Source: Ralstonia insidiosa (lineage in GTDB: Bacteria; Pseudomonadota; Gammaproteobacteria; Burkholderiales; Burkholderiaceae). From it: DNA of 64,000 bases. Every line of letters starts with the position of its first letter. Within the stretch, counting starts at the first letter, position 1. The translations under genes and the position numbers were made by a program. The stretch lies in contig NZ_VZPV01000001.1 of assembly GCF_008801405.1 (NCBI RefSeq), forward strand, positions 62,001 to 126,000, read 5' to 3'. This document shows positions 26,064 to 34,439 of the stretch, piece by piece. The notes under the pieces were generated by a model. It made no database searches and was not told the DNA's origin. It worked only from the letters and a program-made list of their open reading frames with translations.

Positions 26064-27401
26064 TTAATAGATGGTCATCGCGACGACGATGGCAAGTGCA
26101 TTGGTGAGGATCGGGGTCACCACCGCCAGCATGAAGATCGGCTTGTATGCCTGCTTGTGCGTCAGACCGACGACGGCTAGCGCCGTGATGACCGCACCGT
26201 TGTGTGGCATCACGTCCAGGCCGGCGGTTGCGAGGCTGGCAATGCGGTGGATCACCTCGGGGGCGAGACCCAACGCCAGAAACTGCTTCGCGAAGAGCTC
26301 CATCGCGATGCCGAGACCGCCGGATGCAGAGCCCGTGATGCCGCACAGAAGCTGCGTGGCCAGCGACAGCGAGATCAGGGGCGTGCCGGGGATGCTCAAC
26401 AACATGTTCGAGATGGACTTGAACCCAGCGACGGATCCCACCACCGCTCCAAAGCCGACATCGGCACAAGTATTGATGACCGGCAGGGCGCAATTGGTGG
26501 CACCGCCGGTCAGGGTCTTCAGCTTCTCGGGCAGGTGTCGACTCAGGAGAATCATTCCAGCGGCGATCCCCCCGAGAAGAGCCCAGACGATGTCGACCTG
26601 GACGATATTCAACAGAATGAGCAGGACGACAGAGGGCATGAATGCCGGCCAGATGCTGGGAAGCGCCTTGTCGCCACTGACCTGACCCGGCGAGGCTTTC
26701 ACCGCCGCCGGATCCGTGCCCTCGTAGCCCTCGCCCTTGCGCTTTGAGCGCTTGATCATCCACCCGAGCAGAAAGTAGTTCGCCGTGATCACGAACAACG
26801 CGGCGATCAATCCAAGGGCCGGAGCCGCCGTGGCTGTCGTCCCCAAGTACTTGGTCGGGATGATGTTCTGGATCTGAGGTGTCCCCGGCACCATCGACAT
26901 CACGAAGGTCGCGACGCCGAAGAAATAGATACCGGGGAACAGGTGCCACGAGAGGTCGATCTCCTTGAACAGCGGGCGGGCAATCGGCACGATGACGAAG
27001 AGGATGACAAAGACGCTGACACCGCCGTAGCCGAGCACGGCACAGACCGCGACGATGGCCATCGCAACGTGCAGTTGATTCGACTTTCCTGTCAGCCTCA
27101 ACAAGACGTCGGCGATCTTCCCGGCGGCTCCACTGTCTTCCATGACCTTGCCGAAAATCGTTCCCAGCAGGAAAAGGAAGAAGAACTTCATGGCGAAGGA
27201 GCTGAACCCCTTCATGTAGGCTTCGTTCAGGCCCGTGAGCAGATCGACCCGGGAGAAGGCCAGCACGATCAGCGCGGCGAGCGGCGCGATGAGGATGATC
27301 GACCATCCTCGCAGAGCAAGGGTGATGAGCGTGGCGAGCCCTAGGACGATTCCGAGAATGCTCAACAGTTGCGGGTCCATATCGATTCCATGCCTTGTCA
27401 T
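26064..27401 (-). CDS. GntP-family permease
   Basis: A 445-residue polytopic membrane protein of the GntP/Gnt H+ symporter family (about 12 hydrophobic segments). Family features include LLTGLNEAYMKGFSSFAMKF, VCAVLGYGGVSVFVILFVIVP and VMPHNGAVITALAV near the C-terminus. The start at 27401 has AGGA about nine bases upstream; MDPQLL seven codons later is an alternative. Members move gluconate, glycerate, hydroxybutyrate or similar carboxylates. Here it lies beside a CoA-ligase gene and badHI, suggesting import of the carboxylic acid to be activated; this is inference. Confidence 0.85.
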   Translation of the reverse strand: MTRHGIDMDPQLLSILGIVLGLATLITLALRGWSIILIAPLAALIVLAFSRVDLLTGLNEAYMKGFSSFAMKFFFLFLLGTIFGKVMEDSGAAGKIADVLLRLTGKSNQLHVAMAIVAVCAVLGYGGVSVFVILFVIVPIARPLFKEIDLSWHLFPGIYFFGVATFVMSMVPGTPQIQNIIPTKYLGTTATAAPALGLIAALFVITANYFLLGWMIKRSKRKGEGYEGTDPAAVKASPGQVSGDKALPSIWPAFMPSVVLLILLNIVQVDIVWALLGGIAAGMILLSRHLPEKLKTLTGGATNCALPVINTCADVGFGAVVGSVAGFKSISNMLLSIPGTPLISLSLATQLLCGITGSASGGLGIAMELFAKQFLALGLAPEVIHRIASLATAGLDVMPHNGAVITALAVVGLTHKQAYKPIFMLAVVTPILTNALAIVVAMTIY

Positions 27402-27459
27402 GTCTGGCTGTCCTGCAGTCGAGCCAGGGGTGGGTGAGATGTCCTGAACAATCGGTTGA

Positions 27460-27771
27460 TCAGGTGAAGGCGGGCGCCCCGAGCAGAAGCGCGAGGTTGC
27501 CAGCGACGAATCCGAAGCTGACCGCTTCGCCCAGGCGCTGCAACTCGCTGTCGAGCGCTGCGCGGTTCCACTGGCGGGACCAGAACACCGGTCCGTCCTG
27601 CCAGCGCGGGAAGCCATCGACCCTTTCGAGCACGGCCACCGACGCATCGGCGTTGAGTTGCTTCAAGCGGACCGCAGTGGCCACGCACGCCGGGCCACCG
27701 ACGACGATGACCACGTCGACCTCCATCGCTTCGCTCGGGCCGAAGCGCTCGAGCAGACTCTGAGGTGTCAT
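27460..27771 (-). CDS. chimeric ORF: ETF-QO start joined to FadB/FadJ end
   Basis: A 103-residue ORF made of two unrelated pieces. Residues 1-49 (LLERFGPSEAMEVDVV, ATAVRLKQLNADASVAVLE) match the N-terminus of ETF-ubiquinone oxidoreductase as encoded intact at 40655-42337. Residues from about 50 (GFPRWQDGPVFWSRQWNRAAL ... FGFVAGNLALLL) match the last ~50 residues of the hydratase/dehydrogenase at 43617-45659 (GFPRWEGGPVFWARHQDR). The FAD motif is degraded. Its ATG overlaps the stop of the CoA-ligase gene (ATGA), so it is still translated by coupling. Very unlikely to be enzymatically active. Confidence 0.85.
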   Translation of the reverse strand: MTPQSLLERFGPSEAMEVDVVIVVGGPACVATAVRLKQLNADASVAVLERVDGFPRWQDGPVFWSRQWNRAALDSELQRLGEAVSFGFVAGNLALLLGAPAFT

Positions 27772-29747
27772 GGCTTCGTCGCTAGCCGCGCATCACGGAT
27801 CGCCTGAACGGCTTCCGGGTTGACCAGCGTGCTCAGGTCGCCCACCTCTTCGCCAAGCCAGGCAGAACGGACGACACGCCGCATCAGCTTCATGTTGCGT
27901 GTGCGTGGCAGGTCGGGCACGAACACCACGTCGGCAGGCTTGAAGGCACCGCCGAGACCTGCGGTCACCGCGGCCGACAGAGTCCTAACGGCCGACTCGC
28001 TATCGGTTTCGGGCCGTGCAACGCACAGGCACACTACGGCCATTCCCTTGATGGGATCGGGCACGCCGATGGTAACGGCGTCTTCCAACAGGCCCGTCGC
28101 CATCAGCAACGCCTCGATCTCGGCAGGGCCGGTGCGCTTGCCCGCGATCTTCAGCGTGTCGTCGGAACGCCCATGCACATACCACATGCCGTCGGCATCG
28201 CGGCTGGCGAAGTCGCCGTGCACCCACAGGTCCGGCAGCCGCGACCAATAGCTATCCAGGTAGCGCTCGCGGTCGTGCCACAGTCCGCGGGTGAGACCGA
28301 TCGTGGGCGATCGCATCACCAGTTCGCCGGTGACTCCCACGCCGACGGACTCGCCGCTGCTCGCGTCGACCACATCCGCGCCTGTGCCCGGCACGGCGCC
28401 TGCAAAGGCACAAGGCTTGAGCGGATGGATCACGGTGCCCGTCAGGATGCCGCCCATCTCGGTGCCCCCGGAGAAGTTCAGCAGCGGTACGCGCCCCTTC
28501 CCGATGCGCTCGAAGGTCCAGTGCCAGGGCTCGGGCGTCCAGGGCTCGCCTGTAGAGATCATCACGCGCAGCGAACTGAGATCGCGCTCGGCCAGCGCCT
28601 CGGCGGGCAGTGACATCGACAACCGCGCGATCGTCGGCGCCAGCCCGAGGTAGCTGACACGGTGGCGCTCGACCAGCCGCCAGAGGCGGTCGGGTTGCGG
28701 ATAGTTGGGCGCGCCTTCGGCCAGGACTACGGTTGCGCCGACGAGCAGGCCGCCGAACACGAGCATCGGCCCGACGAGCCAGCCCATGTCCGACATCCAC
28801 AGAAAGCGGTCACCGGGCTTGAGGTCCATGCATATCGACAGGTCCAGCGCGGTCTTGATCGGAAAGCCGCAGTGCGAGTGCACGACGCCCTTGGGCTTGC
28901 CGCTGGTGCCAGAGGTGAACATCAGCAGGAAGGGGGCGTCGGCCGGCATGCTCGCAGTCGCCACGTCGGCCACGCCCTCGGGCGCGCCTGCACAGAGCTC
29001 GTCCCACCAGTGGTCGCGCCCCTGCTTCCAGTCGTGCGGGGCCTCGAGATGGCGCAGGACCACGACATGACGCACGCCGGGGCAGTTGGCCAGCGCCTGA
29101 TCAACGACCGCCTTCGCGCCGACCGGCTTGCCACGGCGCAGCGACCCGTCGACGGTGATGACGGTCACAGCCCGTCCGTCGGTCAGGCGCTGCGCGATCG
29201 CGTCCGCACCGAAGCCCGAGAACATCGGCAGCACGATAGCGCCGACCTTCGCCACGGCCAGCATCGCAGCGGCGGCGTGCGGCAAGTTGGGCAGGTACAT
29301 GCCGACCACGTCGCCATGGCCGATGCCGAGTTTCCTCAGGCCCCAGGCGAGGCGGCAGGTCTCGCGGTCCAGATCGGCGAAGGTCCAGGTGGACACCGCT
29401 CCGTCTTCGCTTTCCCACACCAGCGCGAGCTGCCCATAGCGCTCCGTGCCGCGCCAGCGGTCGAGGCCGTTGATCACGACGTTGGTCACGCCACCGACGC
29501 ACCAGTGCGCGAAGGGCCGTCCCTCGCTGATATCCAGCACGCGCACGTACGGACGTTCGAAGCGGTAGTCGAGGTAGCGGATCAGCTCATCGTGGAACCA
29601 CGCTGGATTCTGGCTGGCGCGCTCGTTGAGCGCCTCGAAGCTGCCTACACCCAGCGCGCGCATGAAGCGGGTCAGGTTGGCCTGTTCGACCATGGCCGCG
29701 TCAGGCTGCCAGACGATGGCGGCTGCGGTAGTGGGATCGACCCGCAT
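27768..29747 (-). CDS. acyl-CoA synthetase (acetyl/propionyl-CoA-synthetase-like)
   Basis: A 659-residue ATP-dependent CoA ligase of the ANL superfamily, long form with the ACAS N-terminal domain (NPAWFHDELIRYLDYRF). The P-loop-like motif LLMFTSGTSGKPKGVVHSH lies near residue 275, MISTGEPWTPEPWHW near 395, DGMWYVHGRSDDTLKIAGKR near 530, and the catalytic Lys in TRNMKLMRR near the end. It forms acyl-AMP then acyl-CoA. AGGAGG precedes the ATG. Placement next to badHI and an acyl-CoA dehydrogenase stub suggests activation of an alicyclic or dicarboxylic acid, i.e. the role of AliA, though it is longer than AliA. Confidence 0.85.
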   Translation of the reverse strand: MRVDPTTAAAIVWQPDAAMVEQANLTRFMRALGVGSFEALNERASQNPAWFHDELIRYLDYRFERPYVRVLDISEGRPFAHWCVGGVTNVVINGLDRWRGTERYGQLALVWESEDGAVSTWTFADLDRETCRLAWGLRKLGIGHGDVVGMYLPNLPHAAAAMLAVAKVGAIVLPMFSGFGADAIAQRLTDGRAVTVITVDGSLRRGKPVGAKAVVDQALANCPGVRHVVVLRHLEAPHDWKQGRDHWWDELCAGAPEGVADVATASMPADAPFLLMFTSGTSGKPKGVVHSHCGFPIKTALDLSICMDLKPGDRFLWMSDMGWLVGPMLVFGGLLVGATVVLAEGAPNYPQPDRLWRLVERHRVSYLGLAPTIARLSMSLPAEALAERDLSSLRVMISTGEPWTPEPWHWTFERIGKGRVPLLNFSGGTEMGGILTGTVIHPLKPCAFAGAVPGTGADVVDASSGESVGVGVTGELVMRSPTIGLTRGLWHDRERYLDSYWSRLPDLWVHGDFASRDADGMWYVHGRSDDTLKIAGKRTGPAEIEALLMATGLLEDAVTIGVPDPIKGMAVVCLCVARPETDSESAVRTLSAAVTAGLGGAFKPADVVFVPDLPRTRNMKLMRRVVRSAWLGEEVGDLSTLVNPEAVQAIRDARLATKP

Positions 29748-29760
29748 GGTGTGCCCTCCT

Positions 29761-30090
29761 TCAGTTGAACGCTGCAATGCCGGTGATTGCACGGCCTAGG
29801 ATCAGCGCGTGCACGTCGTGCTTGCGCTCGTAGGTGTTTACCGCTTCGAGGTTGACCAAGTGACGCGCCACGCCGAACTCGTCACTGATGCCGTTGCCAC
29901 CCAACATGTCGCGTGCGACGCGGGCGATGTCCAGCGCCTTGCCGCAGGAGTTGCGCTTCATGATCGAGGTGATCTCCACGGCGGCCGTGCCTTCGTCCTT
30001 TATGCGGCCGAGGCGCAGGCAACCCTGCAGACCGAGTGATATCTCGGTCTGCATGTCGGCCGGCTTGTTCTCCTGGCGGAACGCCTCCGC
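29761..30090 (-). pseudogene. glutaryl-CoA dehydrogenase C-terminal relic
   Basis: About 100 codons encode the last quarter of an acyl-CoA dehydrogenase. DMQTEISLGLQGCLRLGRI, then EITSIMKRNSCGKALDIAR and DMLGGNGISDEFGVARHL ending VNTYERKHDVHALILGRAI are diagnostic of glutaryl-CoA dehydrogenase (GcdH). The N-terminal three quarters, including the FAD-binding part, are missing; an in-frame TGA lies just upstream of the fragment near 30098. Its stop lies 13 bases before the CoA-ligase ATG, so the original operon order was dehydrogenase then ligase. Confidence 0.85.
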
Positions 30091-30148
30091 GACACCTCAG
30101 GGCCGGAGAGACACGGCGGTTCGGAGACAGGCCCACGGGAAAGCGCGC

Positions 30149-30931
30149 TTACTTGGCGTACTTGCGGAAGTCGGGCTTACGCTTGTCCTTGAGCGCGTTG
30201 ACGCCCTCGCGCGACTCATCAGTGTCGTAGTACAGCTTCAGCGCGTACATGCCCATACCAGCGATGCCGCTCTGGTGTGCGGTGTCCATGTTGAAACTGC
30301 GCTTGGCGATCGCGATCGCGGTCGGGCTGCGCTCGCAGATCGCCTCGGCCCACTCCTGCACAGTGGCATCCAACTGCTCGTGGGGCACGCACACGTTCGC
30401 AAGGCCCATGGCCACGGCCTCGGCGCCGGAGTAGCGCTTATTCAGGTACCAAATCTCGCGCGCCTTCTTCTCGCCGACCACGCGGGCCAGGAACGCGGTG
30501 CCGTAGCCGGGGTCGACCGAGCCCATCTTCGGGCCGACCTGGCCGAAAACGGCCTTCTCGGAGCAAATGGTCAGGTCGCAGATCGTGCACAGCACGTTGC
30601 CGCCGCCGATGGCGAAACCCTGAACGCGGGCGATCACGGGCTTGGGCACGTCGCGGATCGCGGTGTGAAGTTCTTCCATCGGCAGGCCTATGGTGCCGCG
30701 TCCATCGTAGTTGCCGTCGTGGGCCGACTGGTCGCCGCCGGTGCAGAAGGCCTTCTCGCCGGCACCGGCCAACACGATGGCCCCGACGTTGCGGTCGTAG
30801 CCGGCCTTGTTCAGCGCCTTGATGATTTCATCGCAGGTCGTGCCGCGGAACGCGTTCATCTTGCCCGGACGGTTGATGGTGATCCAGGCCACGCCGTTGC
30901 GGATCTCGTAGAGAATGTCTTCGAAGTTCAT
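30149..30931 (-). CDS. badI: 2-ketocyclohexanecarboxyl-CoA hydrolase
   Basis: A 260-residue crotonase-superfamily enzyme that closely matches BadI. Diagnostic stretches are NRPGKMNAFRGTTCDEIIKAL, GEKAFCTGGDQSAHDGNYDGR, CDLTICSEKAVFGQVGPKMG and the C-terminal LKLYYDTDESREGVNAL. BadI opens the ring of 2-ketocyclohexane-1-carboxyl-CoA to give pimeloyl-CoA. The ATG at 30929-30931 begins MNFEDILYEIRNG, as in the family; GGAG lies upstream. It directly follows badH (34-base gap) and is likely in the same operon under the divergent MarR regulator. Sequence identity by eye is strong. Confidence 0.92.
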   Translation of the reverse strand: MNFEDILYEIRNGVAWITINRPGKMNAFRGTTCDEIIKALNKAGYDRNVGAIVLAGAGEKAFCTGGDQSAHDGNYDGRGTIGLPMEELHTAIRDVPKPVIARVQGFAIGGGNVLCTICDLTICSEKAVFGQVGPKMGSVDPGYGTAFLARVVGEKKAREIWYLNKRYSGAEAVAMGLANVCVPHEQLDATVQEWAEAICERSPTAIAIAKRSFNMDTAHQSGIAGMGMYALKLYYDTDESREGVNALKDKRKPDFRKYAK

Positions 30932-30965
30932 GTTGGAAATCTCCAAGATTGGGGGTGGCTTGGGG

Positions 30966-31736
30966 TCAGCCATTCATGGTGAGACCGCCGGAGACGCTCA
31001 GCACCTGCCCCGTGACGAAGGCTGCGTCGCTGCTGGCAAAGAAGAGGATCGCGCCCGGCAGGTCGTCGGGCTGGCCGATGCGGCCGAGCGGAATAGAGCG
31101 CGTGAAGGCTTCCATCAGCTTCTCTGGGTTGCCTGCACCTTCCTTGTATTCGGCGAAGAGAGCGGTGTCGGTCGGGCCCGGGCAGACGACGTTGACGGTG
31201 ATGCCGTGGCGGGCGTGCTCGCGAGCGATGGTCTTGGAGAACGACACCAAGCCGCCCTTGCAGGCCGCGTACACGGCCTCGCCCGACGAGCCAACACGCG
31301 CCGCGTCGGAAGCGATGTTGACGATGCGGCCCTTCTTGCGCGTGGCCATGCCCGGCAGCACCGCGTGGTGCATGTGCAGCGCGCCGGTGAGGTTGATGGC
31401 GATGAGCTTGTCCCACTGCGCGGGTTCGGTCTTGGTGAACGGCTTGAAGACGTCCCAGCCGGCATTGTTGATCAGCACGTCAATCGGGCCGAGGTCCTTC
31501 TCGGCGGCGATGACGGCGGCGTCCACGCTGGCGCGGTCGGTGATGTCGCAGCGGAAGGCCAGCGCACGTCCGCCTTCGGACCGGATGTCGGCGGCGACCT
31601 TCTCGGCGGCGTCAAGGTTGAGGTCGAACACAGCTACGGAGGCACCTTCTTGCGCGAACCGTCGGCACGTGATGCTACCGATGCCGCCACCACCTCCGGT
31701 GACGATCACGGTGTGATTGTCGAAGCGTTGGCTCAT
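30966..31736 (-). CDS. badH: 2-hydroxycyclohexanecarboxyl-CoA dehydrogenase
   Basis: A 256-residue SDR enzyme matching BadH. The cofactor motif is VTGGGGGIGSITCRRFA, NNAGWDVFKPFTKTEP is highly characteristic of BadH, and the catalytic Ser/Tyr/Lys lie in NIASDAARVGSSGEAVYAACK. The C-terminus SVSGGLTMNG also fits. It oxidises 2-hydroxycyclohexane-1-carboxyl-CoA to the 2-keto thioester, the substrate of BadI next door. The ATG at 31734-31736 follows GGAGA. It is the first gene of the leftward operon, 146 bases from the divergent MarR gene with an operator between. Confidence 0.92.
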   Translation of the reverse strand: MSQRFDNHTVIVTGGGGGIGSITCRRFAQEGASVAVFDLNLDAAEKVAADIRSEGGRALAFRCDITDRASVDAAVIAAEKDLGPIDVLINNAGWDVFKPFTKTEPAQWDKLIAINLTGALHMHHAVLPGMATRKKGRIVNIASDAARVGSSGEAVYAACKGGLVSFSKTIAREHARHGITVNVVCPGPTDTALFAEYKEGAGNPEKLMEAFTRSIPLGRIGQPDDLPGAILFFASSDAAFVTGQVLSVSGGLTMNG

Positions 31737-31799
31737 GAGATGTCTCCGTTGCAAAAGTGGGTCGAGTAGGTAAAGATGTGTCGTATCGTTGCCGCTAAT

Positions 31800-31817
31800 A
31801 CGTCAATATCTTGACGT
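31800..31817. promoter_or_regulatory. palindromic MarR-type operator (BadR site candidate)
   Basis: Perfect inverted repeat acgtcaa-tatc-ttgacgt in the badH/badR intergenic region. Its position in the divergent promoter makes it the likely binding site of the MarR protein at 31883. Confidence 0.75.
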
Positions 31818-31882
31818 AAATATAAGCGAGACGGATGTTGATATCAAGAGGCGCTTGCCTTCTAATTTTAATGGTTATCCCT

Positions 31883-32395
31883 ATGTCAACCCAGCAAAAT
31901 ACGAAGATCGATCTCGCAAATAGATTGTTCTTTCGGCTCTATCAATGTGCAAATATGTTGCATAAAACCGGCAGTCGCGCCGTCGAGGAAGAAGGGCTAA
32001 CGACACAGCAGTGGGCGGTGTTGGGTGCCCTGTCGCGCGAGAAGTCACAGAGCGGCATAAGCATTGGCGATCTGGCGCGCTACCTGATGGTGAGCCGGCA
32101 GAACCTCTCCGGTCTGATCAGCCGCATGGAGCGCGATGGGCATGTGGCAGTCGCCGCGAGCGGGCAGGACCGCCGGTCACGCGTGGTCACGATGACGGAC
32201 TCAGGTCGCCACGTGTGGCAAGACCTTGCCCTGCCCAAAATCCACGGGTACTACGAAGAGATCCTGACCGACTTCTCCGTCAACGATGTGACGCACACGC
32301 TGCACTATCTGCTCAAGATCCTCGAGAACATGCAGCGGCTCGACGCAGAGCGACTCTCTACCGACGAGGGTGACGAAGCAAAGTCGCCAGTCTAA
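31883..32395 (+). CDS. badR: MarR-family regulator, BadR-like
   Basis: A 170-residue MarR protein with the winged helix across residues about 50-105 (TTQQWAVLGALSREKSQSG, LARYLMVSRQNLSGLISRM, DRRSRVVTMTDSG). In the Rhodopseudomonas palustris system, the MarR protein BadR represses badHI and responds to a pathway CoA thioester; the divergent arrangement here is the same, so I infer the same role. ATG at 31883 was chosen over two upstream in-frame ATGs because family members start close to MSTQQ. Symbol given with moderate confidence. Confidence 0.75.
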   Translation: MSTQQNTKIDLANRLFFRLYQCANMLHKTGSRAVEEEGLTTQQWAVLGALSREKSQSGISIGDLARYLMVSRQNLSGLISRMERDGHVAVAASGQDRRSRVVTMTDSGRHVWQDLALPKIHGYYEEILTDFSVNDVTHTLHYLLKILENMQRLDAERLSTDEGDEAKSPV

Positions 32396-32609
32396 GGTCG
32401 GCCTATGTCGTCTAGGCCTTACGGGCGGTTGCTCCTGCGTTCCGTAACTAAGTGGCTCAAGCTCCTCGGATTGCAAACCTCGCTGCAATGTCGCTGGCGT
32501 GAGACTTTCGTCGACTGACATCTCTGCCGTGGGAAAGAGCCGCTTTAGATAGCAGCCAATGCGGTTGGTCAGCAGCGCACGTATGCGGCCACTGCCTGAT
32601 CAAGGGAGG
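32396..32609. other. intergenic region left of IS3 element
   Basis: About 215 bases between the MarR stop and the IS3 terminal repeat. No gene or clear terminator was recognised. Confidence 0.4.
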
Positions 32610-34204
32610 TGCGGACAAAAACTTGGACTACCAGGAGGTAGTTCATGTATTCGTTCGAGGACAGGCTTCGAGCGGTCGAGCTCTACATCAAGCTCGGCAA
32701 GCGCGTCAGGGCAACCATTCGTCAGTTGGGGTACCCGACCAAGAACGCGCTGAAGGGTTGGTACCGGGAGTACGAGCGGCGACTCGATCTTCCAAAGGGC
32801 TATGCGCGCCCCAAGCCGAAATATTCTCAAGAGCAAAAGGAGGCGGCTGTCAGGCACTACCTCGATCATGGACGGGGCATCGCTGCCACCATGAAGGCGC
32901 TGGGATATCCGGGCCGGGCGTCGCTGACCGCCTGGATTCAGGAACTCCATCCTGAGTCAAGAGTGCGCGTTGATGGCAGAGCTGAGCGGATCCCTCGCCC
33001 TCCTGCGCTGAAGCAGGCTGCGGTCATTGCGTTGTGCACCCGTCAAGGCAGTGCAGACGCCTTGGCCCAGGAAATTGGCGTGTGCAGGCCAACGTTGTAC
33101 AACTGGAAGAACCACCTACTCGGCCGCGAGGTTTCAGCATCCATGAAGCGCCAACACGATTTGCCGCGAGGCCCTGAACGGGAGGAGTTGGAGCGCCAGC
33201 TCGAGGCTCTTCGACGCGACATCAGACGCTCGCAGCTCGAACAAGACCTCCTAAAGAAGGCGAATGAAATCTTAAAAAAAGACACGGGCATCAACCGGCA
33301 GTTCCTGACCAATCAGGAGAAGACGCTGCTGGTTGATGCCCTGAGACAGACGTACACGCTGGCGGAGCTTCTCACTGAGGTAGGCCTGCCACGCAGTTCG
33401 TACTTCTACCACCGCGCCCGACTGGATGTGGCAGACAGGTACGTTGAAGTACGTCGCACCATCACCGAGATATTCGAGCGCAACCACCGCTGCTATGGCT
33501 ACCGCCGGATGCAGGCATCGCTGATCAAGCAAAGCGTCAGCATCTCGGAGAAGGTGGTGCAGCGTTTGATGAAGCAGGAATGCCTGGTCGCTGTAACGCC
33601 GAATCGTCGCCGGTACGGCTCCTACCTGGGCGAGATCAGCCCAGCGCCAGATAACCTCATCAACCGCGACTTTAGGGCCGCGGCGCCCAATGAGAAATGG
33701 CTCACGGATATCACTGAGTTCCAGATCCCAGCCGGCAAAGTGTATCTCTCACCCATGATCGACTGCTTCGACGGCATGGTCGTCAGTTGGTCGATTGGCA
33801 CGCGTCCAGACGCTGAGTTGGTCAACTCCATGTTGGATGCTGCGACCGAGACGGTTGCATCCACCAGTGCACGGCCAGTCGTGCACTCCGACCGTGGCGC
33901 CCACTATCGCTGGCCAGGCTGGTTGACGCGCATTGCCGATGCGAAGCTGGTGCGCTCGATGTCGCGCAAGGGGTACTCGCCTGACAACGCTGCGTGCGAA
34001 GGCCTCTTCGGTCGGCTCAAAACCGAGCTGTTCTATCCTCGAAACTGGCAGTCCACAACCATCGAGCAGTTCATCAAAGCGCTGGACTCCTATATCCGTT
34101 GGTACAACGAAAAGCAGATCAAACTCTCACTGGGCGCTCTGAGCCCGTCGAGTACCGCAGGAGCCTTGGAATCGTCGCTTAACCAGTCCAAGATTTCTGC
34201 CGCA
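32610..34204 (+). mobile_element. IS3-family insertion sequence
   Basis: About 1.6 kb bounded by imperfect inverted repeats: the left end tgcggacaaaaacttggact and the right end (reverse complement) tgcggcagaaatcttggact. One transposase ORF fills it. No clear target duplication could be read, which may reflect age or imprecise end definition. Confidence 0.75.
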
Positions 34205-34225
34205 TCCCCCGTGGGTCAAATTTAG
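32645..34225 (+). CDS. IS3-family transposase with altered C-terminus
   Basis: A 526-residue fused OrfAB transposase. Two helix-turn-helix segments (residues 1-60 and 130-165) precede a coiled-coil leucine-zipper-like region (REELERQLEALRRDIRRSQLE) and the rve/DDE integrase core: Asp in KWLTDITEFQ, Asp in VVHSDRGAHY and Glu in the following ACEGLFGRLKTELFY. An A7 run at the A/B junction is present but the frames are already joined. The expected end SPVEYRRSLGIVA occurs in the +1 frame, so a one-base deletion near 34147 replaces it with 25 foreign residues running past the element end. Confidence 0.85.
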   Translation: MYSFEDRLRAVELYIKLGKRVRATIRQLGYPTKNALKGWYREYERRLDLPKGYARPKPKYSQEQKEAAVRHYLDHGRGIAATMKALGYPGRASLTAWIQELHPESRVRVDGRAERIPRPPALKQAAVIALCTRQGSADALAQEIGVCRPTLYNWKNHLLGREVSASMKRQHDLPRGPEREELERQLEALRRDIRRSQLEQDLLKKANEILKKDTGINRQFLTNQEKTLLVDALRQTYTLAELLTEVGLPRSSYFYHRARLDVADRYVEVRRTITEIFERNHRCYGYRRMQASLIKQSVSISEKVVQRLMKQECLVAVTPNRRRYGSYLGEISPAPDNLINRDFRAAAPNEKWLTDITEFQIPAGKVYLSPMIDCFDGMVVSWSIGTRPDAELVNSMLDAATETVASTSARPVVHSDRGAHYRWPGWLTRIADAKLVRSMSRKGYSPDNAACEGLFGRLKTELFYPRNWQSTTIEQFIKALDSYIRWYNEKQIKLSLGALSPSSTAGALESSLNQSKISAASPVGQI

Positions 34226-34439
34226 CTGCGCGACAACACTCGAGCCATGTCCCGCGCACCCTCGTGAACGCTGGGTGCGATCTTCCGATACGGCATGTTT
34301 GGACATGCATTGCTCCTTCATAGAGCATCCGCCACAGTTGTGCTGACTGAATCGATAGATGACCGTGTCCGCCTTTGTGATGTGGGCGCGTGGCTTCGTA
34401 TGTGCCTGCCAATCACTGCGCAGAGCATACCCACCAGGG
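34226..34439. other. intergenic region right of IS3 element
   Basis: About 210 bases with no recognised gene, probably host or older-element sequence next to the IS3 right end. Confidence 0.35.

Noticed and set aside
25639..27306. 555-aa minus-strand frame overlapping the GntP permease
   Set aside because: Arg/His/Gly-rich, no hydrophobic segments; it is an alternative frame of the permease gene.
28662..29768. 368-aa plus-strand open frame opposite the acyl-CoA synthetase
   Set aside because: Antisense shadow; the minus strand has all ANL motifs.
33260..33290. A7 run in the IS3 gene as a programmed -1 frameshift site
   Set aside because: The two halves of the transposase are already in one frame here, so no shift is needed; the run may be vestigial.
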